A DNA stretch of 64,000 nucleotides from the NCBI RefSeq assembly GCF_900292015.1, contig NZ_LR130759.1, forward strand, positions 4,092,001 through 4,156,000, written 5' to 3'. This document shows, in pieces, positions 48,766 to 59,836 of this stretch (positions are counted from its first letter, which is position 1; every line of letters begins with the position of its first letter). The DNA comes from Mycobacterium basiliense. Its GTDB lineage: Bacteria; Actinomycetota; Actinomycetes; Mycobacteriales; Mycobacteriaceae. The notes beneath the pieces were generated by a model. The model made no database searches and was not told the DNA's origin. It saw only the letters and a program-made list of their open reading frames with translations. Made by a program: the position numbers and the translations under genes.

Positions 48766-49743
48766 ATGACACGATTTCTGGCGCGCCGGTTGCTGAACTA
48801 TCTCGTGCTATTGGCGCTGGCGTCGTTCTTGACCTACTGCCTGACGTCGCTCGCGTTCTCGCCACTGGAAAGCCTCATGCAGCGCAGCCCGCGCCCTCCA
48901 CAAGCAGTCATCGATGCCAAGGCCGCCGAACTCGGATTGAACAAGCCCATACCGCTCCGTTATGCGCACTGGGTCTCGCACGCGGTTCAGGGCGACTTCG
49001 GAGTCACCATCACCGGCCAGCCGGTCTCTGCCGAACTGGGCCGCCGCATAGCAACCAGCCTGCGGTTGCTGCTGATCGGATCGGTAGTCGGCACCGCGGT
49101 AGGCGTGGCGATTGGGGCCTGGGGCGCGATCCGTCAGTACCGCCTCAGTGACCGCGTTGTCACCGTGCTGGCACTACTGGTGTTGAGCACGCCGACCTTC
49201 GTCGTGGCCAACCTGCTGATCCTGGGCGCGCTGCGAGTCAACTGGGCGGCGGGTATTCAGCTTTTCGACTACACCGGAGAGACCTCACCGGGCGTCACCG
49301 GCGGCACCTGGGCCGCCTTGGGCGACCGGTTGAAGCATTTGGTCCTGCCCTCGCTCACGCTGGCATTGGGCGCCGCCGCGGGTTACAGCCGATATCAGCG
49401 CAACGCGATGCTCGACGTTTTGGGCCAGGACTTCATTCGTACCGCCCGCGCCAAAGGACTCACCCGCCGGCGCGCGCTGATCAAACACGGGTTGCGGACC
49501 GCGTTGATACCCATGGCCACCCTGTTCGCCTACGGGGTAGCCGGACTGGTCACCGGAGCGGTGTTCGTCGAAAAGATCTTCGGCTGGCATGGGATGGGTG
49601 AATGGGCCGTCCGCGGCATCGCAACGCAGGACACCAACATTGTCGCGGCGATCACCGTGTTCTCCGGAGCCGTGGTCTTGTTGGCCGGCCTGCTCTCCGA
49701 CGTCATCTATGCGGCTCTGGACCCACGGGTGCGGGTGTCATGA
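48766..49743 (+). CDS. oppB: Oligopeptide ABC transporter permease OppB
   Basis: A 325-residue inner-membrane permease, the M. tuberculosis length from MTRFLARRLLNYLVLLALASF. Six hydrophobic segments; the EAA-type cytosolic loop is QDFIRTARAKGLTRRRALIKHGL. With OppC it forms the channel for di-/oligopeptide import; in M. tuberculosis this operon imports glutathione and other peptides. Its stop overlaps the oppC start by 4 bases. The in-frame region upstream (48628–48765) has no homology. Confidence 0.96.
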   Translation: MTRFLARRLLNYLVLLALASFLTYCLTSLAFSPLESLMQRSPRPPQAVIDAKAAELGLNKPIPLRYAHWVSHAVQGDFGVTITGQPVSAELGRRIATSLRLLLIGSVVGTAVGVAIGAWGAIRQYRLSDRVVTVLALLVLSTPTFVVANLLILGALRVNWAAGIQLFDYTGETSPGVTGGTWAALGDRLKHLVLPSLTLALGAAAGYSRYQRNAMLDVLGQDFIRTARAKGLTRRRALIKHGLRTALIPMATLFAYGVAGLVTGAVFVEKIFGWHGMGEWAVRGIATQDTNIVAAITVFSGAVVLLAGLLSDVIYAALDPRVRVS

Positions 49744-50639
49744 CCAGCACCGACCAAACCGAGTCAGCGGATTTCACGTCACGGCGCGCCCTGGTGCTGC
49801 GCCGGTTCCTACGTAACTGGGCCGCGGTCGCCTCGCTGGTGGTACTGGTTCTGCTGTTCGTCGGCTGCTACACGCTGCCGTCGCTGCTGCCCTATTCCTA
49901 CGACGACCTTGATTTCGACGCGTTACTGCAGCCACCCAACACACGACATTGGCTGGGCACCAATGCGCTGGGCCAAGATCTGCTCGCGCAGACACTACGG
50001 GGCATGCAGAAGTCGATGCTCATCGGTGTTTGCGTGGCGGTGATCTCCACCGGGATCGCAGCCACCGTGGGGGCAATCTCCGGGTACTTCGGCGGCTGGC
50101 GGGACCGGGCGCTGATGTGGGTGGTCGACCTGCTGCTAGTGGTCCCCAGCTTCATCCTGATCGCCATCGTCACCCCACGGACCAAGAACTCCGCCAACAT
50201 TATGTTCCTGGTGCTGTTGCTGGCCGGATTTGGCTGGATGATCAGCTCGCGCATGGTCCGTGGCATGACCATGAGCCTGCGCGAGCGCGAATTCATCAGA
50301 GCAGCAAGGTATATGGGCGTTTCCTCCCGAAGGATCATCACCGCCCACGTGATACCGAACGTGGCGTCGATTCTGATCATCGACGCTGCGCTCAACGTTG
50401 CCGCGGCAATATTGGCCGAAACCGGTTTGAGCTTCCTCGGTTTCGGCATCCAACCACCGGATGTGTCGCTAGGAACCCTGATCGCTGATGGCACCCAATC
50501 CGCGACTACCTTTCCGTGGGTCTTCCTATTCCCGGCCGGCGTACTGGTGCTGATTCTGGTGTGCGCCAATCTGACCGGCGATGGCCTACGCGACGCATTG
50601 GACCCCGCTAGCCGAACGCTGCGGCGAGGCGGCCGATGA
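49740..50639 (+). CDS. oppC: Oligopeptide ABC transporter permease OppC
   Basis: A 299-residue permease, partner of OppB. Five to six membrane helices and the EAA motif [26 protein letters not shown] are clear. The start is the ATG overlapping the oppB stop (ATGA); it ends in a 4-base overlap with oppD. The N-terminal soluble extension ([14 protein letters not shown]) is a little longer than in H37Rv (291 residues). Confidence 0.96.
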   Translation: MTSTDQTESADFTSRRALVLRRFLRNWAAVASLVVLVLLFVGCYTLPSLLPYSYDDLDFDALLQPPNTRHWLGTNALGQDLLAQTLRGMQKSMLIGVCVAVISTGIAATVGAISGYFGGWRDRALMWVVDLLLVVPSFILIAIVTPRTKNSANIMFLVLLLAGFGWMISSRMVRGMTMSLREREFIRAARYMGVSSRRIITAHVIPNVASILIIDAALNVAAAILAETGLSFLGFGIQPPDVSLGTLIADGTQSATTFPWVFLFPAGVLVLILVCANLTGDGLRDALDPASRTLRRGGR

Positions 50640-52474
50640 GCCCGCTGCTTCAGGTCAGCGACCTGGCCGTCACCTTTCCCACCGACCGCGATCCAGTGAC
50701 CGCGGTGCGCGGCATCGGCTACCACGTCAACCCGGGCGAGGTGGTGGCGATGGTAGGCGAATCCGGTTCGGGCAAATCTGCAGCCGCAATGGCGGTGGTG
50801 GGCTTGCTGCCGCAGTACGCCGACGTCCGCGGCTCCGTCCGGCTGCACGGCACTGAACTCCTGGGGCTCGCCGACGACGCGATGTCGCGGTACCGCGGCA
50901 AGACTATCGGCACGGTATTCCAGGATCCGATGTCCGCCCTGACCCCAGTCTACACCGTTGGCGACCAGATCGCCGAAGCTATCGAAGTACACCAACCGCG
51001 GGTCGGCAACAAGGCGGCGCGCCAGCGCGCGGTGGAACTGCTTGACCTCGTCGGCATCTCCCAGCCGCAACAACGCGCCCGCGCGTTCCCGCATGAGCTT
51101 TCCGGCGGCGAGCGGCAACGAGTGGTTATTGCCATCGCCATCGCCAACGACCCCGACTTGTTGATCTGCGACGAACCCACCACAGCGCTCGACGTTACGG
51201 TCCAAGCACAGATCCTTGACGTGCTCAAGACGGCACGTGACGTCACCGGTGCCGGGGTACTCATCATCACCCACGACTTGGGTGTGGTGGCCGAATTCGC
51301 CGACCGGGCGTTGGTGATGTATGCCGGACGAGTGGTGGAGTCGGCAACGGTCAACGATCTTTACCGCGATCGTAGAATGCCCTACACCATAGGCCTTTTG
51401 GGCTCCGTCCCCAGGCTGGACGCCGCGCAGGGCACGCGGCTGGTGCCGATTCCGGGCGCACCGCCGTCGCTGGCAGGTCTCGATCCGGGTTGCCCGTTCG
51501 CACCGCGTTGCCCGTTGGTGATTGACGAATGTCGGGGCGAAGAACCGGAACTAATCGACGTGGCAGCCGATCACCGGGCGGCGTGCATCCGCACTGATCA
51601 GGTCATCGGTCGCAGCGCCGCGGACATCTACGGCGTCAACGTCGACGTCAGCGTCCGAGCACCCGGCGACTCGTCCGTTGTCGTCCAGGTGCGCGATCTG
51701 GTCAAGACCTATCGCTTAACCAAGGGCGTGTTGCTGCGCCGATCGATCGGTGAGGTTCGCGCCGTCGACGGCGTTAGCTTCGACCTAAAAAAGGGTCATA
51801 CACTCGGCATTGTCGGTGAATCCGGCTCGGGCAAATCCACTACCTTGCACCAGATCCTGGAACTGACGGCGCCGCAATCAGGATCGATCGATGTGCTCGG
51901 CACCGATGTCGCGACCCTGACTCATGCGGCCCGCAGATCGCTGCGCCGCGACATTCAAGTCGTCTTCCAAGACCCGGTGGCCTCGCTGGACCCGCGGCTC
52001 CCCATCTCAGATTTGCTAGCCGAACCGCTACGAGCCAATGGATTCGGCAAGGCCGACACCAACGCCCGGATCGCCGAGCTACTTGACACCGTCGGGCTCC
52101 GGCGCATGGACGCCAGTCGCTACCCCGCCGAGTTCTCGGGCGGACAAAAACAGCGCATCGGTATCGCGCGCGCACTGGCGTTGCAACCCAAGATCTTGGC
52201 GCTTGATGAACCAGTGTCAGCGCTGGACGTTTCGATCCAGGCCGGGATCATCAACCTGCTCTTGGACCTGCAAGAGCGGTTCAAGCTATCGTATTTGTTT
52301 GTCTCCCACGATCTCTCGGTGGTCAAACATCTCGCCCACGATGTGGTCGTGATGTTTGCCGGCACCATTGTCGAACAGGGCAGCAGCGAGGAGGTATTCA
52401 GCAATCCGCAACACGAGTACACCCAGCGGCTGCTGGGCGCGGTGCCGCAACCGGATCCGGGCAAACGTGGCTAG
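50636..52474 (+). CDS. oppD: Oligopeptide ABC transporter ATPase OppD (two nucleotide-binding domains)
   Basis: A 612-residue fused ATPase with two complete ABC modules. Walker A motifs are [12 protein letters not shown] near residue 44 and [13 protein letters not shown] near 395; signature motifs are LSGGERQRV and [10 protein letters not shown]; Walker B sites LLICDEPTT and ILALDEPVS. The peptide-transporter C-terminal extension CPFAPRCP with cysteines follows the first module. It powers the OppBC channel. Confidence 0.97.
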   Translation: MSPLLQVSDLAVTFPTDRDPVTAVRGIGYHVNPGEVVAMVGESGSGKSAAAMAVVGLLPQYADVRGSVRLHGTELLGLADDAMSRYRGKTIGTVFQDPMSALTPVYTVGDQIAEAIEVHQPRVGNKAARQRAVELLDLVGISQPQQRARAFPHELSGGERQRVVIAIAIANDPDLLICDEPTTALDVTVQAQILDVLKTARDVTGAGVLIITHDLGVVAEFADRALVMYAGRVVESATVNDLYRDRRMPYTIGLLGSVPRLDAAQGTRLVPIPGAPPSLAGLDPGCPFAPRCPLVIDECRGEEPELIDVAADHRAACIRTDQVIGRSAADIYGVNVDVSVRAPGDSSVVVQVRDLVKTYRLTKGVLLRRSIGEVRAVDGVSFDLKKGHTLGIVGESGSGKSTTLHQILELTAPQSGSIDVLGTDVATLTHAARRSLRRDIQVVFQDPVASLDPRLPISDLLAEPLRANGFGKADTNARIAELLDTVGLRRMDASRYPAEFSGGQKQRIGIARALALQPKILALDEPVSALDVSIQAGIINLLLDLQERFKLSYLFVSHDLSVVKHLAHDVVVMFAGTIVEQGSSEEVFSNPQHEYTQRLLGAVPQPDPGKRG

Positions 52475-54224
52475 CCGCGGTCCGCGTCGAGCCTGCGCTC
52501 ATGCCGTCCAGCCTGCGTTGAGGGCGTTGTTGAGCCTCGGTTTTAGGCCTTGGGCGCAGACTCGAGCGCGGCGGGCGGCGAGTTCGCTGTTCGTCGCCAC
52601 CCTGGTGTTGGCGGGATGCTCCGCAGGTACCCCGCTTCCACCCCGGCCCGGTAGCGCAACGCAGCTGGGCGCAACAAGCGACATCAACCCCCAGGACCCC
52701 GCCACGCTGCAAGATGGTGGCCACCTGCGGCTCGCGCTCAGCGACTTCCCGCCCAACTTCAACACTTTGAACATCGACGGAAATTCGGCCGAGACCGGGG
52801 CGCTGATGAAGGCCACCCTGCCGCGCGCCTTCACCATCGGGCCGGATGGCTCAACGACGGTCGACACCGACTACTTCACCAGCATCGAACTGACCGGGAC
52901 CGACCCCCAAGTAATCACCTACACCATCAATCCCCAAGCTTTCTGGTCCGACGGAACCCCAATCACCTGGCGTGACATCGCCAGTCAAATCCATGCGACC
53001 AGCGGCGCTGACGCGGCATTCGAAATCGCGTCGACCAACGGAGCAGAGCGCGTCGCGTCGGTAACCCAGGGCGTCAACGACCGCCAGGCCGTGGTGACCT
53101 TCGCCAAGCCCTACGCGGAATGGCGCGGCATGTTCGCCGGCAATGGGATGTTGCTACCGGCCAGCATGACCGCCACGCCGGAGGCATTCAACAAGGGCCA
53201 GCTCCAGGGACCAGGACCCTCCGCCGGCCCGTTCATGGTGACTACACTGAACCGCAGCGCGCAGCGAATCGTGTTGACCCGCAACCCCAAATGGTGGGGC
53301 AAGAAGCCTCGCCTGGACAGCATCACCTACCTGGTCCTCGACGATGCCGCGCGATTGCCGGCGCTGCAGAACTCCACCATCGACGCGACCGGAATCGGCT
53401 CACTCGATCAACTCACCATCGCCGAACGCACCAAGGGGATCTCGATCCGCCGGGCACCGGCGCCAAGCTGGAGCCACTTCACCCTCAACGGTGCTCCCGG
53501 AGCCATCCTCGCCGACCCGGTGCTGCGCCTGGCGGTGTGCAAGGGCATCGACCGCCGAACGATTGCCAAGGTCGCGCTCTACGGCCTTACCAATGATCCC
53601 GCGCCACTGAACAATCACGTCTTCGTTGCCGGACAGGAGGGCTATCAGGACAACAGCACCCCGTACGACCCGGAGCAGGCGAAACGAGAGCTCGATGCCT
53701 TGGGCTGGAAGCTCAACGGCAAGTTCCGGGAGAAAGACGGCCGCCAGCTGGTAGTTCGCATGCTCTTTTACGACGCCCAGAGCACTCGGCAATTTGCGCA
53801 AGTCGCTCAACATAGTCTGGCCCAGATCGGGGTCAAGCTTGACCTGCAATCCCGATCAGGTAGTGGTTTTTTCAGCAATTACATCAACGTGGGCGCTTTC
53901 GATATCGCGCTGTTCGGATGGGTCGGTGACGCGTTCCCCCTGTCGTCACTCACCCAAATCTACGCCTCCGAGGGAGAAAGCAATTTCGGCAAGATCGGTA
54001 GCCCCGAGATCGACAGCGCGATTCAGCGAACGCTCGAAGAGCTCGATCCCGCCAGGGCGCGCGCGTTGGCCAATGAGGTGGACAAGCTCGTCTGGGCCGA
54101 AGGATTCAGCCTGCCGCTGACGCAGTCGCCCGGTACCGTGGCCGTGCGCAGCACGCTGGCCAACTTTGGCGCGACCGGGCTGGCTGACCTGGATTACACC
54201 GCAATCGGGTTCATGCGCAGCTGA
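52467..54224 (+). CDS. oppA: Oligopeptide-binding lipoprotein OppA
   Basis: A 585-residue SBP_bac_5-family lipoprotein. The start is the GTG 8 bases inside the oppD end ([12 protein letters not shown]), as in M. tuberculosis. A membrane segment ends in a lipobox LVLAGCSAG, so the protein is a lipid-anchored periplasmic binding component. Typical sequence blocks include [18 protein letters not shown] and [14 protein letters not shown]. It captures peptides for the OppBCD importer. Confidence 0.96.
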   Translation: MASRGPRRACAHAVQPALRALLSLGFRPWAQTRARRAASSLFVATLVLAGCSAGTPLPPRPGSATQLGATSDINPQDPATLQDGGHLRLALSDFPPNFNTLNIDGNSAETGALMKATLPRAFTIGPDGSTTVDTDYFTSIELTGTDPQVITYTINPQAFWSDGTPITWRDIASQIHATSGADAAFEIASTNGAERVASVTQGVNDRQAVVTFAKPYAEWRGMFAGNGMLLPASMTATPEAFNKGQLQGPGPSAGPFMVTTLNRSAQRIVLTRNPKWWGKKPRLDSITYLVLDDAARLPALQNSTIDATGIGSLDQLTIAERTKGISIRRAPAPSWSHFTLNGAPGAILADPVLRLAVCKGIDRRTIAKVALYGLTNDPAPLNNHVFVAGQEGYQDNSTPYDPEQAKRELDALGWKLNGKFREKDGRQLVVRMLFYDAQSTRQFAQVAQHSLAQIGVKLDLQSRSGSGFFSNYINVGAFDIALFGWVGDAFPLSSLTQIYASEGESNFGKIGSPEIDSAIQRTLEELDPARARALANEVDKLVWAEGFSLPLTQSPGTVAVRSTLANFGATGLADLDYTAIGFMRS

Positions 54225-54225
54225 C

Positions 54226-55464
54226 CTAGCGCGACCGCAGCGACGGTACCGCAGGCATTGCATGCTCTGCGGCAGCCACCAAGTCGATTGTCTTCCACAG
54301 CAGGCGGATTGGCAGGCTGGCGGGCAGGGCATCCAGCGCCGGCGCCCTGTCGGCAAGCCCGGCGATCTCACTGCGACATACCGCGGCGGCGATCGCGAGC
54401 GCCGCGGGCTCCCGGAAGTCCAGGGCGCTGTGCGCCATGGTCGGAAGTTCCAGCAATAGGGCGTTGGGAATCAGCGATGCGACCCGCTCGGCGACCGCCG
54501 GCGGGGTGATGAGGTCACGGCCACCGGCTATCAGCACGGTGGGCCAACGGAATTTCGGCATTTCGGCCACCAAGTCGAACGGCTCGAATTGGAAGGCATC
54601 TGTCACGCTCAGCGTCTCACGCATTGCCACCGCGGGGTCGATCGGCAGACCGTCGGGCTCGGCGGCATAGTCGAGTTCACGAAATGCAATGCGGCCGACC
54701 AGGTCGATCTCGTAACGATACGGCACCTTACGGGTGACCACGGTGGTGGACCGGAACATCATGTGCCACAACGCCGTCCGACCCTGGAGCAATAAGTCCA
54801 GCTGGCGTTCGAGCAGCTTGGCGCCACCGTAGCCATAGACCGCGGCCGCGACCTGAGCTGCCGAAGCGGTCATCACTCCCGAGTCCACCAACCGGCGAAT
54901 CTTGGGCGCCAACGAGGCGGTATCCGGAGTATCGCCCTTGAGCAGTCGTCCCCGAATCGCATCGCGCGCAAGCGCGATGTCATGGCTGGACAGCACCGGC
55001 GAGTCGAGGATCATCGACCGCACTCGGTTGGGATGGCGAACGCCCAGTCCCGCCGAAACGTAAGTGCCGTACGACGTGCCGTAGACGACGGCCGCGTCCA
55101 CGTTTGCGTCGTCGAGCACCGCGGCCACGTCGTCAACCACCTGATTGATGGTGAGAGCATCTGGCGGCAGATCCGCACCGGAGTCGTCGTGGCGTGACAT
55201 GCCGATGCCGCGGTGCTCGACCATGATGACGTCCAGACCGGCGGCGGCCGCGCGCCTCCGCAGCCCCTTGTACAGCCGCATCGATGCCACCCCCGGGCCG
55301 CCCGGGATGATCACGATCGGGTTCGTGGACTTGCGGCCGGTACGAACGTAGTACAGATCGAACTCATCACCGCTGCCCGGCGACACCGGCCGACGTACGG
55401 GTCGCACACCCGGCAACCCCGCCAGCTTGTCGTGCACCCGGCGCCGTTTCGCGCTCATCGTCAT
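54226..55464 (-). CDS. Alpha/beta hydrolase (proline iminopeptidase-like)
   Basis: A 412-residue alpha/beta hydrolase fold protein. The nucleophile elbow is AAVVYGTSYGTYVSAGLG (Ser in G-T-S-Y-G); the oxyanion region IVIIPGGPGVASMRLY is typical of proline iminopeptidase or TAP-type peptidases; the acid/His part is AGGRDLITPP…PTMAHSALDF. It is convergent with oppA, 1 base apart. The link to peptide use suggests an intracellular or exported peptidase, which is inference. Confidence 0.88.
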   Translation of the reverse strand: MTMSAKRRRVHDKLAGLPGVRPVRRPVSPGSGDEFDLYYVRTGRKSTNPIVIIPGGPGVASMRLYKGLRRRAAAAGLDVIMVEHRGIGMSRHDDSGADLPPDALTINQVVDDVAAVLDDANVDAAVVYGTSYGTYVSAGLGVRHPNRVRSMILDSPVLSSHDIALARDAIRGRLLKGDTPDTASLAPKIRRLVDSGVMTASAAQVAAAVYGYGGAKLLERQLDLLLQGRTALWHMMFRSTTVVTRKVPYRYEIDLVGRIAFRELDYAAEPDGLPIDPAVAMRETLSVTDAFQFEPFDLVAEMPKFRWPTVLIAGGRDLITPPAVAERVASLIPNALLLELPTMAHSALDFREPAALAIAAAVCRSEIAGLADRAPALDALPASLPIRLLWKTIDLVAAAEHAMPAVPSLRSR

Positions 55465-55564
55465 CGGTGTCGGCCCGCCATACGCATCATTGTGCCGAGG
55501 GCGCCGGTAGTCGGCAGCGCAACAGGTCGTAAAAGCGGCGAGAAAACGGCATTACGGCCCTCGG

Positions 55565-57154
55565 TTAGCGGCCGATCAGGTCCGCGGCTACCTCACCGAT
55601 CAGCACCGATGGCGCATGGGTGTGCCCCCGAACCGTGCTTGGCATTACCGACGCATCGGCGATACGCAGTCCATCGACTCCGCGGACTCGCAACTGCGGA
55701 TCCACCACGCTGGTATCGTCGCCGCCCATCCGGCAGGTGCCCAGCGGGTGGTACAGGGTGTGCGAACAGGTCACGAGCGCCGATTCGAGGGTTGCCTCGT
55801 TCAACTCGGTGCTGTTGAGGGGGCGGGCAATGTGCCCCAAGATGCCGCTGAGTGCGGGCGCTTGAGCGATTCGAGCGCACATTCGCAGACCGGCCATCAT
55901 CGCGGCGCGATCACGGCCACCAGGGTCAGACAGATAGCGCGGATCGATGATTGGTTTGGCAACCGGGTCCGCAGACCTCAGCATGACCTGGCCGCGGCTT
56001 TCCGGTGCGACCAGGATCGGCCCGAAGACCACGCCGTGACCAGGCGGATGGGCAGGAAGTCCCTCGTCGTAGAACGGCGCCGGCGCAAAGATCAGCTCAA
56101 GGTCCGGCAGTTCCAGTTCGGGCCGGCTGCGAACAAATCCGTATGCTTCGCCGACATTGGAGGTGAGCATGCCCCGGCGGCGCAGCAGGTAGTTGATCAA
56201 TTGCCTCGGCTTTTCGGCAGCGACCAAGCTGTCACCGCCGACGTCGAATCCCAGTGGCGTGACGAGATGATCCAGCAGGTTCTGACCCACTTCCGGCGCG
56301 TGATAGATGGCTTCGATGCCGTGGTCGGCGAGGTGATCACGATCTCCGATGCCGGAGAGCATCAACAACTGCGGGCTGTTGACGGCACCGCCGCAGAGCA
56401 CGACCTCGCGGCGGGCTTGTACGACGAAGGGATGGCCATCCCGGTGGTATTCCACGGCGACCGCGCGATTCCGGTCGAAGACCACCCGAGTCGCGGTCGC
56501 CCCGGTGAGCACACTGAGATTCTTGCGGCGCATCGCCGGCTTCAGATACGCATCAACAACGCTATACCGGGCACCTCGCAGCTGGGTGACAATGGTTTCG
56601 CAAAAGCCCTCCGGTTCCGGGGAGTTCGGTTGGGTGGCCGCAAAGCCGCAGTCGCGGGTCGCGGCCAGCCAGGCCGCAGTCAGCGAGCGCGGACTGCGTT
56701 GACGGGAGATGTGCAGCGGACCGGTGACCCCGCTGTCATCTCCGCTGACAAAGTGCCAGGCATCGGTGACATTTTCGATCCGACGAAAGTAGGCGAGTAC
56801 CTCGCCGAAGGACCATCGGGGGCCGGCTTGCCGAGCCCACTCCTCGTAGTCGGCTTCGAATCCGCGTACCCACATCATCGCGTTCATCGACGACGAGCCG
56901 CCCAGCACCTTGCCTCTGGGCCAATAAATCTCACGCCCACCGAGTTGTGGTTGCGGTTCGGTTAAGTAATCCCAGTCGATTTCACTACGAAACAGCTTGG
57001 GAAAGGCGGCCGGAATTCCAATAAACCGGTTCGTGTCGCGCGGTCCTGCCTCCAGCGCTACCACCGAGGTAGCCGGGTCCGCGCTGAGTCGATTAATCAC
57101 CACCGCTCCGGCCGAGCCGGTGCCGACCACCACGTAATCACACTGAACGTCCAT
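55565..57154 (-). CDS. GMC-family FAD oxidoreductase (Rv1279 homolog)
   Basis: A 529-residue glucose-methanol-choline oxidoreductase. FAD dinucleotide-binding motif VVVGTGSAGAVVINRL near the start, GMC signature 1 (PRGKVLGGSSSMNAMMWVRG), and C-terminal HPLGTCRMGGDDTSVVDPQLRVRG with the catalytic His region. Close to choline dehydrogenase or alcohol dehydrogenase; the substrate in Rv1279 is not firmly known. The ATG at 57154 is preferred to the GTG 3 bases earlier. Confidence 0.94.
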   Translation of the reverse strand: MDVQCDYVVVGTGSAGAVVINRLSADPATSVVALEAGPRDTNRFIGIPAAFPKLFRSEIDWDYLTEPQPQLGGREIYWPRGKVLGGSSSMNAMMWVRGFEADYEEWARQAGPRWSFGEVLAYFRRIENVTDAWHFVSGDDSGVTGPLHISRQRSPRSLTAAWLAATRDCGFAATQPNSPEPEGFCETIVTQLRGARYSVVDAYLKPAMRRKNLSVLTGATATRVVFDRNRAVAVEYHRDGHPFVVQARREVVLCGGAVNSPQLLMLSGIGDRDHLADHGIEAIYHAPEVGQNLLDHLVTPLGFDVGGDSLVAAEKPRQLINYLLRRRGMLTSNVGEAYGFVRSRPELELPDLELIFAPAPFYDEGLPAHPPGHGVVFGPILVAPESRGQVMLRSADPVAKPIIDPRYLSDPGGRDRAAMMAGLRMCARIAQAPALSGILGHIARPLNSTELNEATLESALVTCSHTLYHPLGTCRMGGDDTSVVDPQLRVRGVDGLRIADASVMPSTVRGHTHAPSVLIGEVAADLIGR

Positions 57155-57205
57155 CACCCATCCCCTATTCGGGGTCAGTGTATGTCGCCGGGCAGCCGCC
57201 GATCA

Positions 57206-59836
57206 TCAAACGTTGAGATCGACACGGTGCGCGCCCTTGACGCTGTCGTAGCGGTCGGGGCTGCAGGTGAGCACAATCACTTGTCCGTGACCACCCACGC
57301 TGTCAAACACTTCCCCTATCCGGGCCAACCGGTCTGGATCGGTGAATCCCAGCGCGTCATCGATCACCACGGGAACGGTGTCCTCCTTGGCTACCAGTGC
57401 CGCACCGGCGAACCGAGCAAGGATGCCGAGCTGCTCCTTGGCCCCGCCAGACAACGATTCATACGGCACGGTGACCTCGTCCAACGTGCGACTACGGATC
57501 CGCAAATCGCTGTCGATCTCGACCTCGAATGTAGACCCGAACACCGGGCGGCCGAGTCGTTGCAGCTCCGTACGGTACGGCTCGACGTAGCGCAACCGAG
57601 TGGTGTCGCGATGGCGCGTCATGACCGATCGCAGTAACTGCACTGCCCGTGCGCGGCGACCGACGCGAGCATGCTGACTGGCGGCATGCTCACGCTCGGT
57701 CTCGGCCGCGTCGAGTTTGCCGCGCCGGCCCTCGCTGCCGAATATCGATAGTTCAATGCCGACCGCACGCAGTGCGCTTACGGCATCGTCGTGGCGGTCA
57801 CCCAGCGACTCCACCAACGCGGTGGCTTCTTGCAGCTCGGCGTCCACCGTTTCGGGTGCCGTGGCGGCGAGCGCTTCGGACAGCTCGGCCACCCGCCGTT
57901 CGGCGGTTTGCAGTGCCCGCAGATCCGCGTCGGCTGTTGACGCGAGCTCTTCGTCACCAACCGCCAGCCGCTCCCCGGCCAGCCGAGCGATAGCGGCATC
58001 GAGTTGGGCGCGCTCGGCTGCCAGCTTGTGCTGCAATACCGTTGCCCGCGTCGAGCTTTCGGCGAGCCGCTGACCGGCGGCGACCGCGATCCGCCGTCGA
58101 GCTTCGCACTCCGCCTCGGCGGTCGCCCGGGCCTGCTCGGCAGCTTCGAGTTCGGCGCGAGTGGCGGTGGCGTCCGTCGCCCAGAGGTCGGGCTCGAGCG
58201 GTCGACCAGCATCCAACTGCGCCAACCGTGCCCGCAACTGGTCGACCCGCTCTTCGCCGCACAGCCCGACCAGGGTGGCCGTTAGCTGGTCACGCCTGCT
58301 TTGTAGCTCACGGCGTCGCTGGTCGACCGAGCGCGCTTGCCCGAGTCCGCCGACACCCGCAGCCGATAGCAAGGCCGTTAGTTCCTGTTGTGCGGCAACG
58401 TGCTCAGTTTGGATGTCAACTGCGGTTGCCCCCTGGGTGATCCGGGCCGTGAGGACACCGGGCACCTCCACCTCGGCGGGACCGTCGGCCGTCATCGACC
58501 AGCTTTCGCCCGCTCGCAGCGATATCCGTTGGTTCCGCACAATAATCTCGATATCGTCAGTCGCGGTGAATTCCACCGACGCGGATATCAGGGCCAGTTG
58601 CGCGTCGGCTCGATCCCGGGTTGCCGCAGCGGTTTCTATTCGATGCATCAACTGTTCGGTGAGGAGCATCGCGGATAACTCTGCGCATACCAGGTCGCGG
58701 TCGCGCTCGACGTCCTCGATCTTGGTCAGCCGCACTGTCAACCGTTGGGCCTCCTCGCGGGCCGCGATTTGGTCGAGCGCGCGGCGTGCGGTCTCGACCC
58801 GGCAATGCGCATTTCTCAGCGCCCCGGTGGCATCCTCAACCGCGGCGTCACATGCCTCGGCATGTGCGCATGCCGCCGTCTGTTGGTCGGAGGCATGCTG
58901 CGCCTCAACCTGCAGGGCAGCGACAGTTGCTGCACGAGTATCGATTTCGGTGAGCAGGGCCAGCCGACCCGCCCGCCTGGCGGTCGACGCGGTACTGGTC
59001 GCCTCCGCTGCGGCAGCAATCAATCTGGCCTCATGCGCTTGGCTGGTAAGCGCGGTGATCCGCTCGGCGGCGGCCTGCACAGCGGCCAGCCGTGGACCGG
59101 CGGCGAGCCGTTGCCGCGACAACTCGGCGACCTGCTGGGTCAGCTCAGCGTGGCGACAGACCCGATCGTCGACTTCGGCCACTGCGGACACACATTCTGC
59201 GACCGCGGCGTCGGCGTCGGCCAGGCGCGAGATCGCGGCCGCCCACTCCCCCGTGGGTCGCCCCGTCGCGGTGAAGTAGCGCGCATACTCGGCATCGATC
59301 CGTTCGATGAGCATCGGTTCGCTGCCGGAGAGCCCCGCGTCTGTGCCGGAATGCTCGGCGGCCAGATCGAGTGCGCGCGACAACGCATCACAACCGGATA
59401 GATCCACCGTGGCGGTCGATGCCGCCTGCAACACCCGCTGGGCCCGCCACAGCTCGGTGTCCACCGTCTCGGCCAGCATTACCCGGACCCGCTCGTGCGC
59501 CTCGTCCCCGGTCAGCTGCTCGCGACGCGGCACCAAAATGGTCAGTTCCGTCTCGCACTTCTTGTGAAAGCGCTTGCGGTATACGAAACGGTAGGGGCCG
59601 GTACTGATTTCGGCGGTGACCTCGGAGCCGACGTCGGAATTGGTCGGCTTGACCTGCTTGACTTCCTTCTTGGTCGAACGATCTTTGGATTCCAACAACA
59701 GGTCCAGGGCCTCGATCATCGATGACTTGCCGATCTCGTTTGCGCCGCACACCACCACCACACCGCGCTCGGGAAATTCGATCTCCCGGTGAGCAATACC
59801 GCGATAATTCGTCAGAACCAGCCGGTGCAGCTTCAT
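57206..59836 (-). CDS. SbcC/RecF-like ATPase with long coiled coils (Rv1278 homolog)
   Basis: An 876-residue SMC-like protein: N-terminal MKLHRLVLTNYRGIAHREIEF with Walker A VCGANEIGKSSMIEAL, a central alanine- and arginine-rich coiled-coil region (about 200–700), and a C-terminal half ending in LSGGAKEQLGILARFAGAALV (signature motif) and PVVIDDALGFTDPDRLARI (Walker B). With the nuclease gene overlapping its start it forms an SbcCD/Mre11–Rad50-type pair acting on DNA ends. The start ATG overlaps the nuclease stop by 4 bases; the longer frame upstream is the nuclease antisense frame. Confidence 0.95.
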   Translation of the reverse strand: MKLHRLVLTNYRGIAHREIEFPERGVVVVCGANEIGKSSMIEALDLLLESKDRSTKKEVKQVKPTNSDVGSEVTAEISTGPYRFVYRKRFHKKCETELTILVPRREQLTGDEAHERVRVMLAETVDTELWRAQRVLQAASTATVDLSGCDALSRALDLAAEHSGTDAGLSGSEPMLIERIDAEYARYFTATGRPTGEWAAAISRLADADAAVAECVSAVAEVDDRVCRHAELTQQVAELSRQRLAAGPRLAAVQAAAERITALTSQAHEARLIAAAAEATSTASTARRAGRLALLTEIDTRAATVAALQVEAQHASDQQTAACAHAEACDAAVEDATGALRNAHCRVETARRALDQIAAREEAQRLTVRLTKIEDVERDRDLVCAELSAMLLTEQLMHRIETAAATRDRADAQLALISASVEFTATDDIEIIVRNQRISLRAGESWSMTADGPAEVEVPGVLTARITQGATAVDIQTEHVAAQQELTALLSAAGVGGLGQARSVDQRRRELQSRRDQLTATLVGLCGEERVDQLRARLAQLDAGRPLEPDLWATDATATRAELEAAEQARATAEAECEARRRIAVAAGQRLAESSTRATVLQHKLAAERAQLDAAIARLAGERLAVGDEELASTADADLRALQTAERRVAELSEALAATAPETVDAELQEATALVESLGDRHDDAVSALRAVGIELSIFGSEGRRGKLDAAETEREHAASQHARVGRRARAVQLLRSVMTRHRDTTRLRYVEPYRTELQRLGRPVFGSTFEVEIDSDLRIRSRTLDEVTVPYESLSGGAKEQLGILARFAGAALVAKEDTVPVVIDDALGFTDPDRLARIGEVFDSVGGHGQVIVLTCSPDRYDSVKGAHRVDLNV